From IMG/VR virus record IMGVR_UViG_3300018421_000096, positions 1 to 34,071 of that record: 34,071 nt of DNA; one strand, 5' to 3'. The notes under the pieces are model-generated. The model was not told the origin of the DNA. It did no database searches and saw only the letters and a program-made list of their open reading frames with translations. Position numbers and translations under genes: made by a program. Origin of the DNA: a virus. Positions 26,601-32,539 of this stretch are shown one piece after another (the first letter of the stretch is position 1; each line of letters starts with the position of its first letter).

Positions 26601-29518
26601 GTGATAATATCACCATCATTGAATCCATGGTTTTCAAAGATAACGGTATTATAAACCGTAGAGATTCCTGTAGGTTTTACAATCAGTTTTCTGTTTTCAT
26701 AACCACTACCAGGACTAATAACTTTGATTTCCTTTAAAGTATTTTTTCCATCAAATAATCTAAATTTATGAATCCCTTGTGTTGTAGATGTTGTAAATCC
26801 AACCGTGTTAATACCACTAGTATAATCATTAAAAGTTTGATACAACTTGATTGTGGATGTATTAACTATTTCTGCAAAATATGCCGACCCACTGTGTAGA
26901 GTTGAAGTTTGATCTACATTACTTCCATTAAAAGTACCTATGCCAATTTCAGAATTTCCATTTTTATTGTATACAATTTTATCACCATTTCTTAAATTGT
27001 GATTTTTTAAGAAGGTAATTGTGTCATCATTAATATCAATTCCTCCACCACCTGTCGATTCTCTTGCATCAAATTCTACCTCACGGTATCTTGTTTCTAA
27101 AATAGGTTCTAAAATAGCACCGTTACCATTACCACCACTAATAGTAATTGACTGAACACGTCTAATATCAAAATCTTGTGGGTCTACATGTACAGACTTT
27201 ACAGAACCCCTCACAACTGGTCTAATTAATGCGGTAGTTCCACCACTAACTACTGAATTTCCTAAAGTTACAGTTGGTGGATTTATGACATCATAGTCAG
27301 ATCCAGCATTTAACAGATCAACCTTTCCTACAGGACCATAATAAATTTTATCAAATGATTTATAGTTTGAAATTTCAACACCATTAATCAATAATCCAAC
27401 GCTTCCGGGCAGAGTTTTTACGCCTGTTCCGTTTTTAATATTTTGTCCTGATGGGAATTTACTTAAAAGTGCTTGGGGATATATTAAACCTGTTTTTTGT
27501 CTTGCTAATGTAAAAGTGTGAGATCCACTTGAATTTGTTGATGAAAACTCAATTGGAGTATCACTTTCTATAAATGAGGGTGATTCATATAGTTTAATTT
27601 TATTATTTTGAGAAAGAACCTTAACGTAATAAGTTCTTTCAGATAATCCATCAAGGGTATCAATTTCAGCAGTGTACTGTACTTCATCACCAGTTACAAA
27701 TGGTACACTTGAACTAAAAGATAATACTGAGTATTTTAATGTTGATGTGTTATATCCTTCAAGGGCACTTCCACTAGCAGAACTAATCGTTGCTTTCTTT
27801 ACATCTTTTGTGATTTGATATGATGGTAAAGAGTTTGACGCTACATAAAAATTCTCATCATCCTCATTATACAGATTTTGAACATCACTAGTCAAACCAT
27901 CATAAGCAACTGGAATCGAAGAACTTGATGCTGTTTTTAATTTTCTTCTAATTGTATAATCTACATCAGCAGATGGGGAAAATCCTCCAAGATTGCCAAG
28001 TGTTATTTGGCTATTAGATACGTTAATAGATAAAACAGTAACGTTCTCTCTAGAAATTGTCTGAGTAGATCCTTGAAGAATATCTACAGTATCTCCAACT
28101 CTAAGACTGGACTTATCAATAGATGATTTTAATGTGAAAGTCGAACCAGATATAGAGTCAACTTCAAATCTTACTGTAGTATTATAAATCCAAGAATTTG
28201 CAAAAATTTGCTTATACTTCTTATCAGTCTCTGGATTTTTGATTATTTCTCCAACGTTCTTAACATATAACGTCTGACCCTCAGATACTAAGGATGGATC
28301 ACCAACTTTTTCAAATTCTGAGAGTACTCCACCTACTCTAATTTCTACTTTCTTGGTAGTATCTCCATTTTCATATCCAAAGAAAACTTCACTAGTTCTA
28401 ATCTCTGAAGATACACCAATCTCTTCATCAATTCCAGTACAGTTTAAAAACTGATTTACAGTTTTTTCTCCATAGGAAATTATATTATTTCCAGACACTA
28501 AAGTTCCAGTTGTTCCAAATCCAACCGTAGAATCTACAGTAATAACTGAAGAACCAACAGATACCTTAGTGATCGACTTTACTTTTGGTTGAACTGCAAA
28601 AGTACCTTCAACAGTGCTTCTATCGGTATATCCAACAAATAAGTTTAACTTATAATATGTACTAATTCCAGATCTCGTAAAGATTTCTACTTCAGAAACA
28701 GACGCTCTAGTATTTGCATCAGCAGAATTTATAATGGTTTGTCCAACTAATTTGTTTGGATCTCCAGAAATTCTTTCAGCAACTACAACTTCCCTCTTTA
28801 AAAACTCTGCACTTGATGGTTTAATTAGGTATCTTTCAAGATCTACTACAGTTGGAGTAACTCCATAAAGAACATTAAAGAGAATTTTGAAAGATTCTTT
28901 TGTTCCTTTTGCTTTATATAAAGATCCAGATTCTTTAATAAAATTATTTACATCAAGATTTGATACAAAATCAGTATCTTCTAAACCTGGAGTGAAAGTA
29001 TACTTTAATTTCTTATAAAATTCTTTTAAAAATAAAGCACTTAAATTCTGTACAGTATCTCCTGCAGTGTGTGCTTCTTGAGATGTTTTATTAAATACTA
29101 ATTCTTCAGAATTTAAATCAGTTCTATATGTTTGAATTCCACTAAAACCTCTAATACATCCAGTAAAGGTGTTTGTGGTGATCCCAGTGTAGGTAATGAT
29201 TTCATCACCAATCCTGAACAAACCATACTCTTTAGGAAATCCCTTAGTTGAGTAGACCTGTACAGTATCGGTAGTTGAAGAAATACTAGAATATAAAGTA
29301 GTCTGACCAGAAATTACTTCCTGTGTCAGATTATCTAACTGTAAATACTGATCTAAGTTTTCAGCAACGTCCGATGGACCGCCTTGGTACTCTTGAGAAA
29401 TATAATATTGCTTTAAAAAATCAACAGACTTTGGACTTTCAGAACGTAAAAATTCGGGAAGTTGGCTGTCAATGATTTGCTGAACCTTTACCCTCTGCTC
29501 AAACCCAGTTTGTATCAT
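17615..29518 (-). CDS. Giant repeat-rich structural protein in the gp7 position, 3967 aa, with YHYH-like region
   Basis: An uninterrupted 3,967-codon gene between gp6 and gp8, the place of T4 gene 7 (1,032 residues, baseplate wedge initiator). Residues 1-250 form a distinctive head (QRVKVQQIIDSQLPEFLRSE, KSVDFLKQYYISQEYQGG, ALFLKEFYKKLKYTF, KGTKESFKILFNVLYGVTPT). The rest is beta-repeat: more than ten GxGY units, several 'HGF--GD-v-Y' units, three 'INGVVQ-P' units (near 18.95, 19.87 and 20.43 kb), and a YHYH-like segment near 25.8 kb (IIGWAHDGNPIYGPYGHLDP). The C-terminus is RRTFGHRDTGALRNDLG. It begins one base after gp6 ends, with AGAGG upstream. Identity as a gp7 equivalent rests on position; similarity to T4 gp7 was not tested. 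Confidence 0.85.
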   Translation of the reverse strand: MIQTGFEQRVKVQQIIDSQLPEFLRSESPKSVDFLKQYYISQEYQGGPSDVAENLDQYLQLDNLTQEVISGQTTLYSSISSTTDTVQVYSTKGFPKEYGLFRIGDEIITYTGITTNTFTGCIRGFSGIQTYRTDLNSEELVFNKTSQEAHTAGDTVQNLSALFLKEFYKKLKYTFTPGLEDTDFVSNLDVNNFIKESGSLYKAKGTKESFKILFNVLYGVTPTVVDLERYLIKPSSAEFLKREVVVAERISGDPNKLVGQTIINSADANTRASVSEVEIFTRSGISTYYKLNLFVGYTDRSTVEGTFAVQPKVKSITKVSVGSSVITVDSTVGFGTTGTLVSGNNIISYGEKTVNQFLNCTGIDEEIGVSSEIRTSEVFFGYENGDTTKKVEIRVGGVLSEFEKVGDPSLVSEGQTLYVKNVGEIIKNPETDKKYKQIFANSWIYNTTVRFEVDSISGSTFTLKSSIDKSSLRVGDTVDILQGSTQTISRENVTVLSINVSNSQITLGNLGGFSPSADVDYTIRRKLKTASSSSIPVAYDGLTSDVQNLYNEDDENFYVASNSLPSYQITKDVKKATISSASGSALEGYNTSTLKYSVLSFSSSVPFVTGDEVQYTAEIDTLDGLSERTYYVKVLSQNNKIKLYESPSFIESDTPIEFSSTNSSGSHTFTLARQKTGLIYPQALLSKFPSGQNIKNGTGVKTLPGSVGLLINGVEISNYKSFDKIYYGPVGKVDLLNAGSDYDVINPPTVTLGNSVVSGGTTALIRPVVRGSVKSVHVDPQDFDIRRVQSITISGGNGNGAILEPILETRYREVEFDARESTGGGGIDINDDTITFLKNHNLRNGDKIVYNKNGNSEIGIGTFNGSNVDQTSTLHSGSAYFAEIVNTSTIKLYQTFNDYTSGINTVGFTTSTTQGIHKFRLFDGKNTLKEIKVISPGSGYENRKLIVKPTGISTVYNTVIFENHGFNDGDIITYTTDGTEIGGLTSGDEHYVLKLDDNTFRLSDPGVGTTQFSENYSRRKFVKLTSTGSGYQNFAYKDITITINAEFDGVTGVITATPQIRGEIVDLYLYETGTGYGSTILNFHKRPNVSFKTGKDVELKPNVIDGKIASVQITNGGSEYTSAPDLIVSGSGVGAKLRAVISNQKVSSVVVLNGGVGYGASNTTVSAKSVGSNANARASVRDLTVDNYSRFGQELVSENSQGLKYSFVGYSTEIGNSVFSDNGASHSPIIGWAHDGNPIYGPYGHLDPLDSNSTIVQLQSGYIRSTSSVVDRPSGFSDGFFTDDYKFDNSGSLDEHNGRFAKTPEFPNGVYAYFAGITTDPVSSSLIPQFPYFVGDTYRSLPVSQNVDQTFNFNDSKLRRNTFPYRTDDSYSSNDFISEPNKILIQRATVQSITKGSVDDFYIREPGSGYSVYDLASFDNTDTNGGGLGAYVQSITGKDIVNVSTSVETFSDSVVLRSSDTEVLIQTTEPHTIQDGNKVSVSGVSTYIKGLTNKHTVGVSSEILYLSGPVSSNSVSGFVTDIYVSNTPKIISVGSTVAIGTERLSVLNVFQDTKVLRVARGLSGAGHTVSTKITEVTNNLILKINTTDFDSNLNQKVYFNPQQQVGIGSTTGIGISNVYTVGLNAKIISVPTQSIYLPDHPFKTNQQVILRTVSGASKISVSNTETSTTFNIPSTTSETLYVVNKGRDYIGLSTQVGVTTNGLYFRSFTANGDSDDFKYSLESTFNQVTAKVQKIASTVSVSTDHGLSDGDLISLTLKPNLSVGIGTSTGIFVKYNADEGKLLVNPVGFTSTSVGTATSELTITSHGFETGEKVFYNSSDLIISGLETGSYYVYRVDDDKIQLSETYNDSISIPPTIVSFASTGGAGHELSKVNPQIPVIRNNNLVFNVTDTSLSGYNFKIFYDREFRNELVSVGGTITTASVIGVGTIGIGTTGVGTVTLNYSDKLPAKLYYTLEKSGYISSSDTTVKNYSEILFDDSSYTGTYSISGIGSTTFQIALNEVPEKLSYASTEFAQAKYSTTSVTAKGGVNSLRITSGGSNYKKLPEFVSIASTDGVNADIVPKSQTIGKIKEVIIDDQGFDFSADKTLSPEAYISPNVRLSNRNTISSINVTSGGQNYISAPDLIIVDPTTGLSVESGTLEAVLQGTSIVAVNILESPKGLNEIENVVYAINNTNGVGIQSCVSSPAGIVTCTLQTPILGFSTAPFAVGDSVFVEGIQKIGTDGDGFNSANYQYKFFPITKYTNTNPATVEFDMSGIATNAGVAATNQNAYANLIKQSNYPTFDVIQSSLEFHDSEKILTLENSNYVERDLIVTDNRNDLLKVYGSYELSVGEKLIGKKSGTEATVESIENNKGFFNINYSLDTNRGWVNDIGTLNSDLQVTPDNDYYQNLSYTIKSPITYDEMIDPVNRLLHTSGLKNFSDTGITSTTRVGVGTTAAATSIALIDIISDNRVDVVKYFDFGLDVDTQNGSSKFVKLENKKLADYIKCSTNRVLILDDIKDLFSNNDGETDLYVDLDSISITDGYGRYLIQIKSTDGLETQVLEVITVPSQNNNLLTVEKASITSGRTSNNTVDTTLKLGDVDANTNDLALRFVPLESFNTDYDIKILKNQFNTTLTGINTRTIGFVDLVGVTTTVGVGTTVSLVSREVDKTEGIFANVEIFNTTSKDRTIVELYLDHDGSDTFISEYYFDNDESTQLSDNFIGTFKGSINSGVITLDYTNSTESDAVLVRTIAVGFGTTSVGVGTYRFLSGSQPEGTENSARLQTNFETTTGISTPISVSKTDVTTIKSVARVSYGNTTALHQLLVTHDDTSAYTMQYPFLSIGSTSGIGTFGSELSGSDFILKFYPDPEISSDQSIVVQTYSEIIQSESDLNNVADILTYGPVNEELIVSAYNSRNGDRSNKTAFDLTHDTIPVFAKTFNPASSSVLDQGTGIFTIDDHFFNTGERLIYDAGSTFTGVAGTVMNIAGSSVGLSTEVYAIRVNSNQFKLATSEANANAGTAVTFTDAGGGNAHTLEMYKKLSKSLISINGVVQSPIAFTPINYDLTDNGGTISVGSTFFSLTGISSILPGDIMKVNDEYVKVEGVGIGTTAVGPISGTGSFNLVKVERGFVGSSATSHSDGDNARVYVGSFNIVKNKIHFTEPPRGDLGQLIGLDNLTKVKSSFGGRVYLRQDYATNQVFDSISKSFTGIGKTYTVTVGGANTTGIETGSGVLFINDIFQTPITSNNVGNNYNFEEGSVGVSSVVFTGITSSNGQLVLSPEDVNKNQLPRGGVIVSLGSTPGLGFAPLVGAAVTVVVSGGVIQSVGLGSTDIHGSGYRGSVSIAVTEYGASPGSGADVSATVGVGGTLIFTVNSGGSGYTDPIISIPAPSYENLPIVGVSRRGIGPTTDTGEGLLLTVDVGAVSTTGIGSTLFEVSSFRISRPGYGFKPGDKFKPVGLVTAKGLASPLADFELEVLDTFSDSFSSWTFGELDFIDPVTTLQNGVRTRFPLYYQGELLSFEVGDGDPDIDLNAVLLIFINGVVQEPGSHYNFSGGTSFEFSEAPRPEDKVSIFFYRGTRGTDSFSVEVIETIKEGDEIQLIKHGGVNSQQPRTVVGIVTSDLLETNLYTGIGISENTARPFNWIKQKVDRFINNDYVYKSRPSIESLVYPTARIIGDVTDASTEIFVDDAQFFNYEENESSIVISSVDALIINQGSSDPVSAAITATVSAAGTISALTISNGGSGYVGSAITVSIAAPKIIGVGIGTTASATIPVSNGSLSGTANITNPGFGYTHTNAPKVLAPTTNISYENVTSIDIVQGGSGIVTGITTTTGSGGNGTLGLKFFLNASSSSQYTDLNNGYPILIVDTIVGSGVTSINNAQDAAIVGVGTTFADNVYIVRSFSSAAANAEFVADILSTTTTSEISATGFVTCGRFSWGRLAGISRSSSPISIGVTGLTFSGLSTYPTIQRRTFGHRDTGALRNDLG
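25780..25870 (-). other. YHYH-like domain segment within the giant protein
   Basis: Encodes SPIIGWAHDGNPIYGPYGHL around residues 1215-1245, preceded by FVGYSTEIGN and followed by an SGYIRSTSSVVDRPSGFSDG stretch. The 'G-a-DG-PIYGPYG' core is typical of YHYH proteins. The domain's biochemical role is not settled. Confidence 0.6.
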
Positions 29519-29519
29519 C

Positions 29520-31433
29520 TTATACCCTCTTTAGCTCTCCGTTTAAGTAACTAGAAGTCGATTTATAACCTACACCGGATGTTTGCTCTCCAGATGTAAT
29601 TGTATCTCTCACCATATTTATGGCGCTATTTGAAACATCAAAGGACAAATACAAGTCCTTCAATCCTATTACATCATTTGATTCTGGTATTGCTTGAATT
29701 TCAACAACATTATTATTTTCTACGGTAGATGTAAATGTAATCGTATTAATAATTATCTCACCCTTGACGTAATCAACGGTTCCAATTGGATTTAAAGTTC
29801 TATCAATCATATAATTTCCAGTGGAATCCTTAAGATCTTTTGTGACTACCAGGATTCCTTTTCCACTTCCATCAAGTGTTCCGTCAGATTTTTTGTTTGG
29901 AACGTCTGTAAAGTAATATAATTCAGAACTACCAGCAATTGTAAACCCAGTGCTCTTAATGTTAAAACCTTCAACATTAATATGGAATCTATTTCCATAG
30001 CACAACTCATATTGTCCTGGTGCTTCTATCAAAGCATTCAGATTTCTTCTAATTCTAACGCGGGTGATGTTTGAAGAAATAGCATCATCGACGTTATCAA
30101 TTGTCTGACAAAGTTTACTGTACTTAAATCTTCCACCAAACTGATTGATGTTTGATGATGAGAATGTATTTAAAACTGATATAACGTTTGTCTTCAGATC
30201 ATTTACGCTTGAAACACGAGAACTATTGTAGTAAACTGCCGTGTCGATTTCAACGTAAAGAATTTTGAGATCAACAATCTGTTGATTTATACCAGAAATG
30301 CTATATTCTTTCAGTTTTGTGAGAATATTGTTCTTATCAAAGTCTGATACAAAGCTTCCATTCTTAGGTTTGATGCTAATAAAGACGTTTCCATACTGTG
30401 GTGGGTCCAATTCTTCACCACCAACGACAGAAACAGATTCTGTGTTTGGATAAATTGATTGAATAATTGCCTCATAGTCACGGTTAGTTACCGCTCTATA
30501 CTGAGATGCATATATTCTTGGTGCAAAGTACTTAATTGATTCTACAGACTCAATGTCTCCACCATTTGCAGCAGAACTTACTGTTGAAACAGTAACAGAT
30601 CCACTTGGAACAATGATGTTATCATCAGAGTCAGTTACTCTTCCAGAGAAAGAGAAGTTTGATGCACCGTTTCCAGTCTTACCATCTGTAATAATATAAG
30701 AAACTGTGATGATTGCTCCCGTCTCAAGTTTCTTTCCAAAGTATCCATCACCAAAAAGTAACTCATATTTTTCATCCTGAACTTCTTGAATCAAGTAGAT
30801 TTCAGAAGTTGAGTTTAAATTTAAAATATTATTTGCTAAACTATATTCTCTACCATCACCAGTATCTGATAAACCCTTTACCTTAACTACAATTGTAGAA
30901 CTATCGATGAAAGAATTATCTAAAATAAATCTTTGATCAATGGATCCATCAACAACAAATGTCTTTCTAAGGAATGTTCCTTGATAGATCTTTAGATCTG
31001 TAAATGATCCAACCCCAGAACTGATTGTCGTTGTGACATCTTCTGGAATTGAGAAGATATAATTGCTATCATTCGTTGCACCAACGCATACTAGACCCGC
31101 CTGTAAGGTCATCGTAGCGGAAGAGCTAGTAGTTGGTACGTTAAAGTTTACAGTCGCCTGTGCGGCGCTTCTAGAGCGTGGTACGTATCCAATGTTTCTT
31201 GCCAAAGATACCACATTTTCTCTCAAAGTCGCAGAATCCAAGAAGGATTCATTGACGATCATGTTGGAATTAAACGCAGTAATATATGTGTTATACGCTA
31301 AAGTATCAATTAAGACCGAAAAATTAGACCCCTCAAAGTCAAAGTCCGTGAAATTGGAATTTGCACGCAAATAGTCCTTTATAGAGGTCTTTATCTGGTC
31401 AAAATCGAGATTTGTAAATTTAGTAAAAGGCAT
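29520..31433 (-). CDS. 6: Baseplate wedge subunit gp6
   Basis: A 637-residue homologue of T4 gp6 (660 residues), which forms the continuous ring joining the baseplate wedges around the hub. The N-terminus is characteristic: FTNLDFDQIKTSIKDYLRAN, then FEGSNFSVLIDTLAYNTYIT, NESFLDSATLRENVVSLARN and IGYVPRSRSAAQATVNF. The middle carries a Baseplate_J-like region with APRIYASQYRAVTNRDYEAI, then IQSIYPNTESVSVVGGEELD and PPQYGNVFISIKP. The C-terminal part (RVRIRRNLNALIEAPGQYEL, FHINVEGFNIKSTGF, GTVDYVKGEIIIN) also fits the family. It starts one base after gp25 ends, so gp25 and gp6 share a transcript. Confidence 0.95.
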   Translation of the reverse strand: MPFTKFTNLDFDQIKTSIKDYLRANSNFTDFDFEGSNFSVLIDTLAYNTYITAFNSNMIVNESFLDSATLRENVVSLARNIGYVPRSRSAAQATVNFNVPTTSSSATMTLQAGLVCVGATNDSNYIFSIPEDVTTTISSGVGSFTDLKIYQGTFLRKTFVVDGSIDQRFILDNSFIDSSTIVVKVKGLSDTGDGREYSLANNILNLNSTSEIYLIQEVQDEKYELLFGDGYFGKKLETGAIITVSYIITDGKTGNGASNFSFSGRVTDSDDNIIVPSGSVTVSTVSSAANGGDIESVESIKYFAPRIYASQYRAVTNRDYEAIIQSIYPNTESVSVVGGEELDPPQYGNVFISIKPKNGSFVSDFDKNNILTKLKEYSISGINQQIVDLKILYVEIDTAVYYNSSRVSSVNDLKTNVISVLNTFSSSNINQFGGRFKYSKLCQTIDNVDDAISSNITRVRIRRNLNALIEAPGQYELCYGNRFHINVEGFNIKSTGFTIAGSSELYYFTDVPNKKSDGTLDGSGKGILVVTKDLKDSTGNYMIDRTLNPIGTVDYVKGEIIINTITFTSTVENNNVVEIQAIPESNDVIGLKDLYLSFDVSNSAINMVRDTITSGEQTSGVGYKSTSSYLNGELKRV

Positions 31434-31434
31434 T

Positions 31435-31836
31435 TTATCTTGTTGCCTCTAGTAAAAATGAGAATTCTTGAGTTGGAAACTCTTGTCCGACAATATCAAA
31501 GATTACATTGACTTCAAAACTGTTTTCATCTGGTCTTGGATCGACTTCTACAACAACATTTGCAACTCTTGGCTCAAAATTTTCAATAGTATCTAAAATT
31601 TGCTCTTGAATTACCGACGCGGTTGCATAATCTACGAATTCAAACAGACTTGAACGTACATCTGAACCTATAAGAGAGTTAAAAAACCTCTCTGTTGGTA
31701 TCGTTTGTACCAAATTTCTTACAGATCTGCGAATTGCAGACTCATTTGTTAGAACAGGGAGGTCTTTTGTCACGGGATGTGGCTCAAAAGACAAACTAAT
31801 GTCCTTAAATGCTCTAGAAACCCGTGGAAGTGCCAT
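31435..31836 (-). CDS. 25: Baseplate wedge subunit gp25 (lysozyme-like fold)
   Basis: A 133-residue protein matching T4 gp25 (132 residues), the small wedge protein at the base of the sheath that helps start sheath assembly. Features are AFKDISLSFEPHPVTKDLPV, LTNESAIRRSVRNLVQTIPT, ERFFNSLIGSDVRSSLFEFV and the EPR-N-V-V-VDP segment, followed by a beta pair ending PTQEFSFLLEATR. The Glu-Pro-Arg (EPR) that contacts the gp48/sheath side in this family is present. A perfect late promoter sits 24 bases upstream, and gp6 follows after one base. Confidence 0.95.
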   Translation of the reverse strand: MALPRVSRAFKDISLSFEPHPVTKDLPVLTNESAIRRSVRNLVQTIPTERFFNSLIGSDVRSSLFEFVDYATASVIQEQILDTIENFEPRVANVVVEVDPRPDENSFEVNVIFDIVGQEFPTQEFSFLLEATR

Positions 31837-31859
31837 TTGGTCGAAAGTTTTCTTGATTT

Positions 31860-31867
31860 TATTTATA
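31860..31867 (-). promoter_or_regulatory. T4-type late promoter TATAAATA before gp25
   Basis: A perfect TATAAATA in the 38-base gap upstream of the gp25 ATG (31836). It should drive gp25, gp6 and the giant gene. Confidence 0.78.
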
Positions 31868-31874
31868 CTTAATG

Positions 31875-32120
31875 TCAGAGTTTGCCGTAAGTTGGCTCAG
31901 TTCCATAGCTCCAATCATCATAATCTTCGTCATTGCGGATTTTTTCATGCAACTCAGTCTGTTTTTTAAGATTATGACGTGGTGCAAGGTCATGCATAAC
32001 CTCTGTAAGCACTCTTTTCTCTGAAATATTCTGCATTGAACCATAATCTGAGACGAGTTTTGTGGTTCCCCACATCTCTCTCATGTACTCTTTGTTTCTA
32101 TCGACAGGTGATTGTCCCAT
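31875..32120 (-). CDS. Hypothetical phage protein upstream of gp25, 81 aa
   Basis: A charged soluble protein: MGQSPVDRNKEYMREMWGTT, KLVSDYGSMQNISEKRVLTE, VMHDLAPRHNLKKQTELHEK, and an acidic, tyrosine-rich tail (DDWSYGTEPTYGKL). The start is well supported: AGGAG lies five bases before the ATG, and a late promoter and terminator bound the leader. A second open frame overlaps the same bases at 31859-32044 but lacks a ribosome site. I do not recognise a T4 homologue. Its fixed place next to gp25 hints at a tail-assembly or structural accessory role. Confidence 0.82.
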   Translation of the reverse strand: MGQSPVDRNKEYMREMWGTTKLVSDYGSMQNISEKRVLTEVMHDLAPRHNLKKQTELHEKIRNDEDYDDWSYGTEPTYGKL

Positions 32121-32125
32121 TTTAG

Positions 32126-32146
32126 CTCCTGATTCGTGAAAATCAG
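32126..32146 (-). promoter_or_regulatory. Leader hairpin overlapping the Shine-Dalgarno of the 81-aa gene
   Basis: On the minus strand CTGATT-TTCACG-AATCAG forms a 6-bp stem with a 6-base loop. The last two bases of its 3' arm are the first two of AGGAG, the ribosome site for the ATG at 32120. It may modulate initiation or protect the 5' end. This is inferred from sequence only. Confidence 0.45.
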
Positions 32147-32177
32147 AACTTTTAGAGGGGTTGCTATCCCTTAGTAG

Positions 32178-32185
32178 TATTTATT
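32178..32185 (-). promoter_or_regulatory. Late promoter AATAAATA
   Basis: An NATAAATA-type late element directly after the terminator T-tract and 57 bases upstream of the 81-residue gene's ATG. Confidence 0.65.
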
Positions 32186-32190
32186 TTCAT

Positions 32191-32213
32191 AAAAAAAGGG
32201 GCATGATGCCCCC
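32191..32213 (-). terminator. Factor-independent terminator after the 51-aa gene
   Basis: On the minus strand GGGGC-ATCAT-GCCCC, with extra G at the 5' side, is followed by seven T residues (32197-32191). It lies four bases beyond the TGA of the small basic protein and separates the right-hand genes from the baseplate operon. Confidence 0.85.
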
Positions 32214-32217
32214 ATTA

Positions 32218-32373
32218 TCATCCTTTGCCTTGTCCGCGATACTTCTTACGCGCTTTATTGCGAGAAGAGGCGGCATATTTGGTTCCCATGCCGTCGCCTT
32301 GACGAGACTTCTTCGGAGGTCCGGGGCTATAAGACGTTTTGCTACCAGAGACACCTACTTTTGATTTTGCCAT
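32218..32373 (-). CDS. Small basic Lys/Gly/Ser-rich protein, 51 aa
   Basis: Read from the minus strand: MAKSKVGVSGSKTSYSPGPP, then KKSRQGDGMGTKYAASSRNK and ARKKYRGQGKG. It is highly basic and lacks hydrophobic core residues, so it is probably disordered and may bind nucleic acid or be an internal/structural peptide. The start follows the restored-frame stop of the upstream gene by two bases, and a strong terminator follows the TGA, so it is the last gene of its transcript. It resembles small conserved proteins of T4-like cyanophages by my recollection. Function is unknown. Confidence 0.8.
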   Translation of the reverse strand: MAKSKVGVSGSKTSYSPGPPKKSRQGDGMGTKYAASSRNKARKKYRGQGKG

Positions 32374-32539
32374 GTTTATGTAGAACTAGAGATTGTTGTT
32401 TTAATTTCATGAGGTTGTGGAGAACCTGTCTGGTAAAATTCGATTGACAGATTCTCCATGAGGCCAAGTATTCTTCCTCTGTGAGATTACTATGAACCTC
32501 AGAGTCTTTTATGAATACTGTGTACCGATCGTTAGACAT
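32342..32539 (-). CDS. Small protein with an apparent -1 frameshift (1-nt deletion)
   Basis: The ATG at 32539 overlaps the glycosyltransferase stop as TGATG. The frame reads MSNDRYTVFIKDSEVHSNLT EEEY and then continues into an odd Trp/Gln/His-rich tail that overruns the start of the next gene. Shifting -1 near 32461-32467 (bases TTGGCCT) gives a natural continuation, LMENLSIEFYQTGSPQPHEI then KTTISSST. That frame stops at 32376, two bases before the next ATG. The intended product is probably about 54 residues. No slippery heptamer is visible, so a real 1-nt deletion or a sequencing/assembly error is likelier than programmed shifting. Function is unknown. Confidence 0.72.
   Translation of the reverse strand: MSNDRYTVFIKDSEVHSNLTEEEYLASWRICQSNFTRQVLHNLMKLKQQSLVLHKHGKIKSRCLW

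Noticed and set aside
29615-29622. CATAAATA near the end of gp6
   Set aside because: It is inside coding sequence, about 100 bases before the giant gene, without other support; kept only as a weak possibility.
31859-32044. Minus-strand open frame overlapping the 81-residue gene in another frame
   Set aside because: The alternative frame lacks a ribosome site, while the 81-residue frame has AGGAG and a late promoter at proper distance.
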